64,000 nucleotides of DNA from Acephala macrosclerotiorum (lineage: Eukaryota > Ascomycota > Leotiomycetes > Helotiales > Mollisiaceae), in the NCBI GenBank assembly GCA_014904845.1, contig MU119343.1, positions 3,202 through 67,201 on the forward strand, given 5' to 3'. The notes under the pieces are model-generated. The model was not told the origin of the DNA. It made no database searches and was given only the letters and a program-made list of their open reading frames with translations. Shown in pieces: positions 11,274-21,914 of this stretch; positions within the stretch are counted from its first letter, which is position 1, and each line of letters opens with the position of its first letter. A program made the translations under genes and the position numbers.

Positions 11274-12330
11274 TCAACCACTGAGATACTTGATCACAGC
11301 TCCAGGACTAGGGAGAAGAACGTATTTCTTCTTCTTGTATTTGTCGGGGAATTCGGATCGGAGCGCCTTCTCCTTCTTGATAGCCCACGCATGCATCTGT
11401 GCCCATGCAACAACATCGAAGATAACTGTGCTGAAGCTCTTCGACACAAGCGTAACACCTATCCATGCAATGATCTCGAAGAGGTAATTCGGGCAGGTGA
11501 CGAGCCCGAATCCGTAGCCTTGTGGGATGCCTCGTTCTGTGCCACCTGGACTTCGTAGATTGGACAATGTTTTGTGTGTGATGAGGTTGCTGACTTCCCC
11601 AAAAACGTACAACACGAGCCCAACCGCATTGATGTAGTTGATTGTAGGGCCTTCAAGCGTAGAATAGGAGTTGGGGGCATAGACCCAGTATGCAATGTTG
11701 AATCCAGACAACACCCAGTAATGTGCAGAGTTCTTGAAGATGTTGAAGGCAGGCATCGTCGACAAGGAGAACCTGTGGACGTACATCGTTTCGTACTCGC
11801 GCTTGGCAAAGTGAAGAACAATCATTGCCATTGTGAGGTATTGAGATGTGGAAAGAGGAGGTGCGGAAGAGTAGATGTAGGGTCGTAGAAGGAGAGGGGT
11901 GATGAGGTGGATGAGGATAGGACCAAGGTATTCGATGATGAAGACAGTCTTCCAGGATATCTGTGGGCCTGCAGATGAATGTTAGCTTTGCTTTTCAAGT
12001 CTTCAAGGCAGCTCCTACCAAGGTCCTTGACAAGTATCTCCTTTCCTCCCATCACATCTTGGTGTTGACTAACGAATGCCCTCCTGTCTTTCAAGATCTT
12101 CTTTTTCTCTGGGTCGAAGAGACCAAGTCGTTCAGGGTCAATTCCTCCCGCCTGTTTCGCCAATTGGTTCTTGACATCCTGGACGGTTGTCTTGTCGGTA
12201 ACCTCAATGCTCGTTGGAAGTTTCTTAATGGGCTTCTTCGTGGCTGGTACAATAATCAGTCAAAGCGCCGTTGTTTGAAGGGGTGTAGCATACAGCGATT
12301 TGTGACTTTGAGAGTCGTTTGAGCAGCCAT
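11274..12330 (-). CDS. TSC13: Very-long-chain trans-2,3-enoyl-CoA reductase (TSC13/TECR type)
   Basis: Three exons (12294-12330, 12019-12243, 11274-11968) separated by two 50-nt introns give 318 residues, close to yeast Tsc13 (310). The first exon is only 37 nt. The product has an N-terminal ubiquitin-like segment (KKLPTSIEVTDKTTVQDVKNQ), then membrane helices and the C-terminal steroid 5-alpha-reductase domain. The family-typical C-terminal run includes ITHKTLSNLRSPGG, IPQGYGFGLVTCPNYLFEII and the basic end FPDKYKKKKY. Family knowledge: the enzyme does the last step of very-long-chain fatty acid elongation in the ER, feeding sphingolipid synthesis. Both junctions keep frame and the donors are GTATGC and GTAGGA. 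Confidence 0.93.
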
Positions 12331-12928
12331 TGTTGTAGTAATAGCTGTGAATGTTGTTCACGGCATTGAGTGTTTGGAATGTTGAGGCTCTATCTCTTCA
12401 AAAAATTGTTGATGGCCGATCAGGGACAAGCGCGGTTAGCACGTGATCGCACCTAAAGTCCCACCGGCCGGCCGACCTCCCCTATTTCTTGCCTCGCATC
12501 TTGCCCTTCATCAACCTCGTCTTCTTTCATGATATACAATCGCAAAATGTACAACCCTCCTCCTCGCCCAATTCAATCACAAGCGCGTTCGAGTCGACCA
12601 CAATGGCCATCAAAACTGTTCGAGGCTGCTCAACCACGAGAAATTTATCAGGTGCACAGCGCTATGGATCACCAAGCGGACTTCCTCAAACATGCAATTG
12701 TTGGTCTCGTTCATTTAAGAAGCGGTTTTACCAGCCCTTGTCTCCAGTCAGCTATATCTCGCTTCATACTTGATTTTATCCCATTCGCTTATTGCACCGA
12801 GTATGGCAAGGCCAGCAAGGCTCCACCCATGAGACAGCAAGGAGCTGAAAGATCTTCCAATTCGAATTGACAACACATTTTGACCGGTCGTCGACCATTG
12901 AACACCTCCATCAACAGTCTCGAGCACG
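12331..12928. other. TSC13 upstream region with a doubtful 113-codon ORF
   Basis: The first 150-200 bases are the likely TSC13 promoter. A plus-strand frame at 12529-12870 starts MIYNRKMYNPPPRPIQSQAR and includes DFLKHAIVGLVHLRSGF. It is protein-like but matches no family I know. It ends just before the decayed HET gene and could be an independent small gene or its decayed upstream neighbour. Confidence 0.3.
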
Positions 12929-13330
12929 ATGGCCAATCAGGACAGTTCCTATCAGTATTCGCAGCACTCAATCAGGCATCGTCAGACTCATTCTCCTTCA
13001 GCCCTCCGAACGCCTCGAGGCTGAGTTGTGTTGTTCTCTCATCGAAGGATTGCGACAACAACGTCGTCGAGCATTATGTTGCATTGTTATATCTTTGGGG
13101 TGATGCAACCTTGAAGGGGTCAATTTTTGATTGATGGAAAGGCACTTGCGATCACAGCTCCCTTGAAGTGGCTCTTCGTCATGTGCGAGATCCGAGGAGA
13201 GTACCCCGCGTTTGGGCCGACGGGATCCGCTTATATCTTAATCGATACCGAACGAAATACCGCAGAAACTTGAGGTTTAGACCTCTGTTTTCTGAGGGGA
13301 TTTGTTTTGCGCTAGTCGGATCGGAAATAG
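12929..13330 (+). pseudogene. HET-domain gene remnant, N-terminal part
   Basis: From ATG 12929 (MANQDSSYQYS) the HET N-terminal pattern can be followed only by changing frame at least five times. The pieces are LILLQPSERLEAEL, then NNVVEHYVALLYLWGDAT (family: YVALSYxWGDxT), then LIDGKALAIT, then LEVALRHVRDPRRVPRVWAD (family: ALRHLRxxxxxRxLWADAICIN), then DTERNTAET (family: NQxDxxERNxQ). HET proteins trigger cell death when genetically different hyphae fuse, or act in related allorecognition. This copy cannot be functional. The C-terminal half of such a protein is missing here, and a matching C-terminal remnant appears at 16.5 kb. Confidence 0.85.
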
Positions 13331-14060
13331 TGGCTTCGATATTTGGCAATGCGCGTGCACGGGCTAGCCTCTGCTTTCGCCGTCTATACTTAAATTCATC
13401 CGCATAACACCAACCCTCACATCCTCCTATCTCTACCCAATCACTGACCCTTCCATCTCAGATACTCTCGCATCTGAGACTCGGGCTCAAACACTGTGAC
13501 TCCTCAGACCGCAGACAAGTTACCCAACCAACAAAGAGGTCGAATGCTCCAACGCTCCCATGATTCCAAAGCTCTCTACCATCCCCCCGAATCATTTTCG
13601 GTGGCATCGAGCGACTCATGGCCCCCGGCGAACCCGTAGCCTGCAAAATCGGTATCGCGTTTCACCCCTCTGCCCAGGGAAAGGAATCGGCAATGCTTTC
13701 ATAGACATCTTACTGAGACTCAGCTGTAAAGTGCAGTTTGATGTTCTTGAGACAGGGACGATGAAAGGAGTGGCAAAACGCTCTGTTAATCTCTCGATAA
13801 TGTTCTTGTGGTTTGGAAGCTCGTTTAAATATCAACAAACTCTCGATTGAATGCGCAATGAAATTATAATTAAAAATGGAATACTCGAAATCGTTGAAAA
13901 ACAATGAAATTCGAAACTTTATTCAATTATACAATACCAAACAATTAAAAATTTCCCAACTCGTACAATGATATAGCCTACCCAAGGACGCATTGAAAAT
14001 TTTAAGGTCATTGCTATTATATATCTTAATACTCATACGAGCATTTCATAACTCTTTACT
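13331..14060. other. Spacer, becoming AT-rich
   Basis: No gene is supported. A short plus frame near 13590-13690 (including GGIERLMAPGEPVACKIG) is protein-like but isolated. From about 13840 the sequence turns AT-rich and contains the 3' end of the minus-strand membrane-protein gene. Confidence 0.4.
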
Positions 14061-15484
14061 TCAAAGATGCCCATATGGCACCCCAAACCTTAGCCTTACT
14101 AGTCCTCTATCATTGCTAGATGTTATACCAATATGAGATAGAGAGTCATTGTCTCTCTGTCCGACGTAATATTTAATATCCCCCTGCTTCTTCAACTCAT
14201 CCTTTAGTTCTTGCTCAGAGTACGCACATATATCCTTGCCTAGATCCTGGTTTATAGACTCGACCAGATCTATTGCTGCCCGATATTTCCCTAGTCTCCT
14301 CCCCTTTTGACACAAGGCGCTTTTGCGATTCATATGAATCCAAACCCCATATGTTCCAGTGAACCACAGCCCATTGAATACCACGAAAACAAATGTAATG
14401 AAAGATGAAAAGCCCCATTGGTAAACACCAGTAGCTACACACTGGACGTTCGCTCCATCCACGAAATAGGAGTTTAAGTAAGTTTGATTTCGGTAATAGT
14501 AAAAGACCTGGGCGTTCTCATCATTGGTCACTGGTATAGAGTCATAGAAATGACTTCGGTTATGATAGGTGCGAGCCTGGACAACTATTCATTTGGTCAG
14601 TAAGTCAAAACTAATCTAGAGAATAGATCCCCACCTTCATTTAAGTTGGCCCAGAGAGTAGTGTTTGGACCAGTGTTGAGCAAAATGGGTCCAACAGGAG
14701 CAGAGGACCAAGTACCATTGATTGATATATTTGTATAGAATTGGAAGGCTAGGTTAGATGCCGAGCTGATATCCGTGAAATTGACGTAACCATCCTCTCC
14801 CTGTAGTTGGACTAGAGTGTTGTACTTGGCGACGTATCCCGTCATTGCATTTGTAATCGTAGGCCAAAATGCCACCCAAAAGATGTTTAGCATGATCCAT
14901 ATTAGGATGAGCTTTTTTCGAAATCCTAGCTTCGTAAAGAACGCTTTTATAACAGGCCCCAAGGATGCAACTGAAGACCATGATAGCGAAAGCGTAGAGA
15001 ATAATTCGTATGAAACAGGCCGCATTTCCATGATTCGGAGGAGAGCGGACGTATTGACTCGGTAGGTAATCCAAGCCAGCATTGCTTGGCCGCATCGAGA
15101 GAACCCTATGTCCCAGACAAGATCGATGAGCTTTGCCGTGCCGAACGATAGTGTTCCAAATGTCGTATCAATGTTGAGGATGGTGTAAAAGTCGGTATAA
15201 GACATATAGAAGGGTATACAATACGTAACCCCTTGGCCGTTGACTAGAGCGTTTCCGTCGGCAAACAAAACAAAAACAAAAACTCCAACCGGAATTGCAA
15301 TCATTATTAAAGCACTTGTCGCAGTGGCAATGTGATTCCAAATACGTTTGAGGGTAGGAGCTTGGGAGAATGACTTTGGAGGTAATTTGAAATCCGAGTC
15401 AAAAGAATCGACTTTGACCAGCAAAGATTTCGACATTGAATTCGATGGCGCCATAGGGAGAAATTCCCTCAGGTCTCTTAACAC
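14061..15484 (-). CDS. Fungal multi-pass membrane protein of unknown function
   Basis: Two exons (14635-15484 and 14061-14584) flank a 50-nt intron with GTGGGG donor, TACTGAC branch site and TAG acceptor. The joined product has 457 residues. Hydrophobic segments include LIMIAIPVGVFVFVLFADG near the N-terminus, a paired region around AMLAWITYRVNTSALL, LILIWIMLNIFWVAFW, and FITFVFVVFNGLWFTGTYG in exon 2. Loops before the last span carry several NxT/S sites (NFT, NTT), so they are probably extracellular or lumenal. A second in-frame Met follows ten residues later and could be the true start. The gene lies between the two HET remnants. No family name can be given. Confidence 0.75.
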
Positions 15485-16380
15485 CGAGTTCGTTATCGTG
15501 AACAGGAGGGGACCGCGGGTTGTGATCTTGCTGCTGTAAGAAGCGATAGACGAAGCTCCAGAAAAAAATTGTAAAGCTGAAGGTCTACTCTAGATGCGCA
15601 AATGTGACTGTGGTGCAAAGCATGTTTTAAAAATAGGGCTGTCATGAGATGGTGAAACGCAGCAGCCCGCGCCTGGCGCCTTTGAACAGCTGTGGCCTAC
15701 CATCGAGGAGCTTGTACGCCCAAATGCGCCACTTCAGCAGCTCGCTAGTATTATTATACCCACGCTAACTTATATCCGCACAGTCGGCAGTCTCAGCGCT
15801 AACTCAACTCCAGCCTACAAACAGTGCTCGCAATGAGTGGCTGCCCGATGATTTTAAGCCTTCGAGTGGCTTTGACCCTTGTTCTCAACCCCTACAAGAG
15901 CATACGGAAGCTCATTTACCCCCTTCGCGTAGTCTCAGAGCCTTTATGAAAGGGATACGATTAGAATGGCGACAGGCCACAAGGCATCAACACACACAAA
16001 CAACCCCCTGCAGCCCAAAGTTTTCAGGCACTCATGCCATTTTAATAAGCGATATCCCCCTCTCACAGCACTTAAATCATGCTTTTTGCGACAACTACTC
16101 ACACTATAGAATCAAATTTTTTTATTAACTAATAATCAATGCGATGCGATTATGCTTTTTAAATTTCCAAAAAGTTGTGATTTGCGTGCGCTATAATTGC
16201 ACTTTGCTCGAAAACTTGAAATTTTCTAAGCGACATAAAGCGGCATGGCTGACTTTTGGTGTGTTTTTGTTGCTGCCTTGTTGCCTGTCGCCATTTTAAT
16301 CAATCCCTATGAAAGTCATAAAACCCTTGTAAAGGCTTAAAGTGGATATTTTCAAGCTCTGTAGTTGGTTCTTCAAAAAG
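15485..16380 (+). other. Spacer with decayed coding fragments, possibly transposon-derived
   Basis: Between 15665 and 16130 the plus strand reads like protein in two frames: FEQLWPTIEELVRPNAPLQQ and LTYIRTVGSLSANS, then EWLPDDFKPSSGFDP and LRAFMKGIRLEWRQATR. I do not recognise the family; its short, frame-shifted nature suggests a relic. From 16030 to 16300 the sequence is AT-rich without features. Confidence 0.35.
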
Positions 16381-16499
16381 TCTGGAGTGAAAGTCTGGAG
16401 CACTGCTTTCGTAAGGGGGGGAGTTGGTACTCTCTCCAGATCCTTGGGTTCAAATTGGTCGAGCTCGCGCGAGGTGGGAGCCTTTCTGGAGTGCATAAC

Positions 16500-16971
16500 G
16501 ATCAAAGACCCAGAAACGCAGTCTACTTACGAAAGGCTGCTGCATAGCACGGGCCAAACCAGAGCCAACTGGCACGCCAGGAGATATGATGATGAGGCTG
16601 ATGGCACAAGGATCGCACTTCTTGAGATCTTGAAAGCAAGGTGAGGTCTCGGTGTGTCAGATCTCAGAAACATGGTCTATGTGCACCTGGGAATGTCGGA
16701 GTCCCCGGCGAGGTCAGAAATCGATCATTATCGAATACTCCAAGTCAAAGGCACAAGTGTATGAGGATATAGCACGGTATACCTACGGGGTTACTCAAGG
16801 CTTCTCAATCCTTGCCCTGTGGAGAATGTCGACTCCGACATCCCGCCTAGACTGCTAACATGGGTGCTAGATTGGTCTGTCAGTTCAGAGTCCGAATCTA
16901 TCCAAACACGTCACCCGTTATCCAGTCTGGACCATTACGCAAAACCTCGAAAATCAACTAACGTAAAATAG
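16500..16971 (+). pseudogene. HET-domain gene remnant, C-terminal part
   Basis: The pieces are DGTRIALLEILKA in one frame, YSKSKAQVYEDIARYTYG in a second, and VENVDSDIPPRLLTWVLDW with SSESESIQTRHPLSSLDHY back in the first. HET proteins have, after the HET domain, a segment of the form LLxxWWxRxWxxQE, then YxxPxxxVYxDxARY, then LxxxLPSWVPDW. The order and spacing fit that. Two frameshifts and stops make it non-functional. No HET-domain start is found just upstream, so it is either the displaced tail of the 12.9-kb remnant or part of a second, truncated copy. Confidence 0.75.
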
Positions 16972-17845
16972 AGAATGCCTTCAAATGTTCTTATTGTTCA
17001 AGGGAGCCTGGCTGGAGCAGTTTCACACAATCCTTCACAAACGCAATTGCCCACTCTGCCTATGAAAGGCGGCCTGAGGATCAGTAATTCGATGCAGCGA
17101 TTCTGAAATCGGTATTACACCCAAAGAACCGCGAGCTAATCAAACTCATACTCGCAACTACCATGGAGCCTAGTTTCGACTGCGTTAAATATCAACCTAC
17201 ATGGTTCAACAGATTGGAGACCGAAATACTCAGAAACTCAAATTCCCATCAACAACGAATCTTGAATCAATATCAGCACTACTCGCGCAACTGCCTCTAG
17301 CGACACGGAGGTATCTAGCAAGGCGATCGCACTCGCTAGATCTAGCTACCTTGATCGGAAATCAGTCGCAAATCCGTTACTCATGTGCCAATGTCTGGTG
17401 ATGAAAAGCCACGGGCTGCAAACGAGGGTTTTGCAAGCTTGTTCAACGTAGAGGCCGAAATTGCGACTGAGCTCACTGCTACTTTTGCCCTTCACTAACC
17501 CGTTTAGGTAGGGGCATTTAGACTGCCCAGAGCGTAATCAATCAGCAACGGCTTCGTACACATTAAGATCACGCAAGATGGTATTGACCATGTCCCCAAA
17601 GATGCATGTAAGCCGCGCTTTCTTAACATTTCCTAGTCATCTCTATGCCACCTTAGTGACAAAGAAACGCCAGGCGACAGCTAATGGCAACCATCGCCGC
17701 ATCCAGATGCGGCTACTCCCCGGATCCTTTGTCTCTCGACCAAAACCTCAACCTCCAACCTGAATTCAACCCGCAACAAAGAACATGATGCAACATTCCA
17801 CACCACTCGAGACATAATTCGCAAACAGATCAAACAATCATCACA
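16972..17845. other. Decayed tail sequence and RING-gene promoter
   Basis: Some HET-like tail may persist to about 17260 (LIKLILATTMEPSFDCVKYQ in plus frame). Beyond 17450 nothing is recognisable. The last 200-300 bases should include the promoter of the RING gene starting at 17846. Confidence 0.4.
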
Positions 17846-19564
17846 ATGTCACAAGAAGAACCCGACAGCGAGTCAGAACTTGACTTCGAAGTTCTTTCCA
17901 CCTTCGTCACCCGAATCATCGACCTCATACTAGCACGCAACATGCCTTCCTCCTCTCCAGCTTCCCCAATTCGATCACCTATTTCGCCTATATCACCTCA
18001 ACAGTCTCGGCGTCCCTCGATGCCCCAGAATCCCGAGATATCTCAAGGCTCACATGCTGCAAATCCTGTGCAACCTCCTTCTCCACGCCCAAATACAAGC
18101 GCATCAACACTCCACCACTGCGGCCAGTTCACCTTCTACTTCCCTCTTTGCAGCCATGCTACTTCTCATCGGTTCCATCTGAATACATGGTCTGGACTTC
18201 TGTGTAGCAGGAACTGCGTCTATGAACGAACTTTTGATTACTGGTTCTATGCTGATGAGGGATCTCTTTGTTCTTACTGTGGTCTCGGGCCCGCGACGGG
18301 AAGACTTGGCCCAGCATCAGGAATTGGAACGTTACAAAACATACCCAGCGAAGAATCTGGAATGGTCAGAGAACACTTCTTCGAAAACTTGATCCAAAGT
18401 GGGAAATTTGGGGGAGCTTCCGGGCCGGAAGGAAAGGCAGAATATGAGTCTTGTCACCGAAGAGCAGTGGCACAATACAACATGCTCATCGACCGCATCC
18501 CGCCTTTCAGCCCCACCATCAACGTCCCAACATTCGCACAAGCGCGAACAGCAAGAAGAAAGCGATTACTTGATCGCTGGGACATACGCAAATTCCGCGC
18601 TCGAAGAAGAACCGAGGAATGGGTCAACAATATCCGTGCCGAACAATACGACTTGACGAAAGCTCACGTCGAAGTTGGGTCGAGACCCTATATCGTAACT
18701 CCGACTGGGAATCCATATATGGATCTCTACACCGGGGTTCCTCTCCCCGCCTTACCTGTTCCAATCGACAACTGTGCTTGGTGTCAGTTCTCGCTCGCTT
18801 CTCAGGATGCAATTGCAGATTCTGGATCACCGAATTCGCTGCCGTGCGGACATACGTTCCATTATAATTGCATCGTTGAGCTTTTTGAGAAGAGGACGAG
18901 AGCGAAGGAGAAGGAAGTGTGTAAATGTCCATTATGTAACACTTGGTTTCGAGACGTGAGGGAGATTCCAGATTTTTACGGACGGTATAGGAGTAAGGAA
19001 CATGGGTTTGATAGTAATTATGAGAGCTCGGTGTTGAGTGAGAGTGATTGTGGGGACTTAAGAGGAGATCGAGAACCGCCATGGTTGGAAGAGATGCCGG
19101 TGAGGAAAAGTGGTGCTGTTCATGTAGTAGAGCCGAGATCGATAGTGCTGGATAGTGAGGTCGAGCTAATTTCCCTTGAAGATGAGATTCAAAGTAGTGA
19201 ATCTCCTATCTTGGTGGTGGAGCGAGCTCAGCGAGATCAAGATACGCTTGACGCAGCGAGACGGCCTGTCGTAGCTGAAGACGCGGACGTTTCCGACCGG
19301 GTTCAAATTCCTTCTAGGAGAGACAGCGGATACGAGAGCGGATCTGTACAGAGTCGGGAAGGACAAGACTCGCTACAGCAGAGTATGAGCGAGGCAAACA
19401 GCGCGGCTGTCTCTCAAAGTCAGCAGCTTTCATGTATGGTCACCCTTCGACTACCATCTCGAGGCACGAGACGCAGTTCCCGACAAAGAAGACAGCCGAG
19501 GAGATTTGTAGAGGAACCTACGCGCATAGCGAGAAATGCAAGAATGAGGAGAGGGAGAGCATGA
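17846..19564 (+). CDS. RING-H2 finger protein, probable E3 ubiquitin ligase
   Basis: A single 572-codon exon. A Ser/Pro-rich disordered region covers residues 33-90. An N-terminal Cys/His cluster follows (C92, C102, C120, C124, C142, C145), which may bind zinc. The RING-H2 finger uses C310, C313, C334, H336, H339, C342, C361 and C364, with the typical LPCGHTFHYNC centre and CPLC end. A basic helical stretch (RRKRLLDRWDIRKFRARRR) lies before it. The C-terminal 190 residues are acidic then Arg-rich and likely disordered. RING-H2 proteins usually bridge an E2 to a substrate; neither partner can be told from sequence. No membrane segment is seen. Confidence 0.85.
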   Translation: MSQEEPDSESELDFEVLSTFVTRIIDLILARNMPSSSPASPIRSPISPISPQQSRRPSMPQNPEISQGSHAANPVQPPSPRPNTSASTLHHCGQFTFYFPLCSHATSHRFHLNTWSGLLCSRNCVYERTFDYWFYADEGSLCSYCGLGPATGRLGPASGIGTLQNIPSEESGMVREHFFENLIQSGKFGGASGPEGKAEYESCHRRAVAQYNMLIDRIPPFSPTINVPTFAQARTARRKRLLDRWDIRKFRARRRTEEWVNNIRAEQYDLTKAHVEVGSRPYIVTPTGNPYMDLYTGVPLPALPVPIDNCAWCQFSLASQDAIADSGSPNSLPCGHTFHYNCIVELFEKRTRAKEKEVCKCPLCNTWFRDVREIPDFYGRYRSKEHGFDSNYESSVLSESDCGDLRGDREPPWLEEMPVRKSGAVHVVEPRSIVLDSEVELISLEDEIQSSESPILVVERAQRDQDTLDAARRPVVAEDADVSDRVQIPSRRDSGYESGSVQSREGQDSLQQSMSEANSAAVSQSQQLSCMVTLRLPSRGTRRSSRQRRQPRRFVEEPTRIARNARMRRGRA

Positions 19565-20105
19565 AGAGATGAGAATGGATGTCGAATGTCTCGATCCTAA
19601 CGTCTCGTCTGCTTCACAATATTTCTCAGTTAATGTTCGATCTGGGTATCGGCTCTCGGAGGCCCCAGAAGCTCCGATAAAGTTTTGGACTTCGAGTCTC
19701 CGGGTCGGCACGTGCACATGTACCCCGCAAACCCCCACAACGGTTCAGTCGAGCGGCAAATACTGTGTTTCATTCCCTACCGTCAACTATGCGGAGATTT
19801 AAAATTATTTCTCATATACGCGTGCGTTGAGGAGGCTGCAAAGCTGAGGAGAGCCAATAACACCGCCGAGTCAACTCAAAAAGAAGCAAGATCGTGGATC
19901 GAATGTTTAGTTTCGGCTCCACCATATCGGTACATGAAGCATCGTATGTATATAGGTAACCTTCAGACACCGTCTTCTTGTTTCCAAAGCTAACTTCCCT
20001 GATTATTTCGAAGTTTCTGTGCAAACCTGTTTCCTAAAACCCGTACCCATCAATCTCGATCATCTTTCTTCATCCCCTCGTCCTGAAACTGCCATCTTCA
20101 ACAAC
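19565..20105. promoter_or_regulatory. RING 3' region and oxygenase upstream region
   Basis: 540 bases without a supported gene. The 20020-20105 part is pyrimidine-rich just ahead of the oxygenase ATG, as is common in fungal 5' leaders. No specific binding site is claimed. Confidence 0.35.
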
Positions 20106-21783
20106 ATGTCTGTCCATTTCCGCAGTCTGGCTTCGCAAGGAATTCAAAAGTTTCCAAATCTCCCACAATTCTCACACTTTATGAAACCATGTCGTTTTGA
20201 GGGAGAAGTACAGAATTTGGAGGTGTTAGGGTCTCTTCCTCTCGACTTGGATGGGACTTTCTATCGTGTGATGCCAGATCCCCAACTTCCACCGTTGTTT
20301 GAGAACGACCCTGTAAGTGCGATAGCTCGAGGGTCTGACTGGCTATTTATTCTTGCTGATGGTAGCTCTGAAGTGGTTCAACGGCGATGGCAATGTGTCC
20401 GCGTTCCAGATCAAGGATGGAAGAGTTCATTTCAAGCAAAGATATGTTCGAACGGAGAAATTCATCAGGGAAAGGGAAAAGGAGCATGCATTAATGGGTA
20501 CCAGTTTTCTGATGCATTCTCAAAATACTCGTTGACATTGATACGACAGGCAAATACCGAAACAAATACACTGACGCCGTCGAGTTCAAAATCCGAAGCA
20601 CAGCGAACACCAACATCCTCTATTTCAACGGCACCCTCCTCGCCTGCAAAGAAGACTCTCCACCATACGCCCTCAATCCCAACACACTCGAAACCCTCGG
20701 TCTCCACGATTTCAACGGCCAACTTCCCAGCCTAACTTTCTCCGCGCACCCAAAAATCGATCCTGTGACCAAGGAGCTCGTTTGCTTCGGTTACGAAGCT
20801 AAGGGCGACGGAACACCTGATATCTGTTACTACACCGTGAGTCCAGATGGGAAGTTTACAGAGGTGGTGTGGTTGGTGAGTCCTGTTGTGGCGATGATTC
20901 ATGATTTTGCTGTTACGGAGAATTGGGTGCTTTTCCCGTTGATACCGCAGACGTGTGATTTGGAGAGGATGAAAGCAGGTGGGGAGCACTGGCAGTGGAA
21001 TCCAGATATTCCTTTTTATATCGGAGTACTACCACGTCGAGGGGCTACGGGCTCTGATGTCAAGGTGGGTTTTTTTTTGTTCTGTTGGCAAGTAATCCAA
21101 GTTAGCTTACTTGATGACAGTGGTTCCGCGCCCCAAACTCCTTCCCTGGACATACATCCAACGCGTATGAAGCTCCCGATGGAAAAATCATCTTCGAGCT
21201 TCCCATCAGTGACAAGAATGTCTTCTTCTGGTGGCCAGACGCTGAAGGAAACGCACCAAACCCACAAGAAATCACTTCAAACCTCGCACAATTCATCATA
21301 GATCCCCACTCCTCCTCACTAGACCTCTATCCCACTATCATCTTAAAAGAAGATGTCGAGTTTCCTCGAATCGACGACCGCTTCTCCATGTCCAAACACA
21401 GACATACGTTTTGCGACCTCATGGATCCCAAACTTGGGACGGACTTTCAAGCGATCGCGCCGGTAATGGGTGGTGGATATCCGCCCTACAATGCTCTGGG
21501 ACATTTTGATGCCAAGAGCGGGAAATGTGAGAAGTATTTTGTGGGGAGTAAATGTTTGGTTCAGGAACCTGTTTTTATCCCGAGATCGGAGGAGGCGGAG
21601 GAGGGGCATGGGTATTTGCTTGCTTTGGTGAATAATTATGAGGTTATGGGGAGTGAGTTGCATTTGATTGATACGAAGGATTTTAGTAGGGTGTTGGCTA
21701 TTGTGCCGCTTCCTGTTAGGTTGAGGGCAGGGTTGCATGGGAATTGGGTTGATGGGAAGGAGTTGAGATCAGGGACGAAATGA
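20106..21783 (+). CDS. Carotenoid/stilbene cleavage oxygenase (RPE65 family)
   Basis: Four exons (20106-20312, 20374-20497, 20550-21064, 21121-21783) give 502 residues in frame. Introns are 61, 52 and 56 nt; the first acceptor must be the AAG before TGGTTC at 20374, because the earlier TAG would put a stop in frame. All four iron-binding His of the family are visible: H177 (FSAHPKIDP), H228 (MIHDFAVTEN), H293 (GHTSNAYE) and H488 (LHGNW). These enzymes split double bonds of carotenoids, apocarotenoids or stilbenes with O2. The sequence style (DGTFYRVMPDPQ, WFNGDGNVSAF) is that of the fungal group including Neurospora CAO-1 and other lignostilbene/resveratrol cleavers, but substrate cannot be fixed by eye. 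It is convergent with a Zn2Cys6 gene 131 bases away. Confidence 0.93.
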
Positions 21784-21914
21784 GATGAGGAGGAAGGACT
21801 TTGTCTGTATGCTTTTGAATTAAGCATTATGAGGTTCGAACCTAGGGGAGTTTGTTGAACAGTAGCAGATATGCTGAGAATCCATGCATATGCTCATCAA
21901 CATGGGTATTGACA

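Noticed and set aside
21830..21850. GAGGTTCGAACCTAGG, resembling a tRNA T-arm
   Set aside because: No acceptor stem, D-arm or anticodon arm can be drawn around it, and it lies in a 3' UTR between convergent genes.
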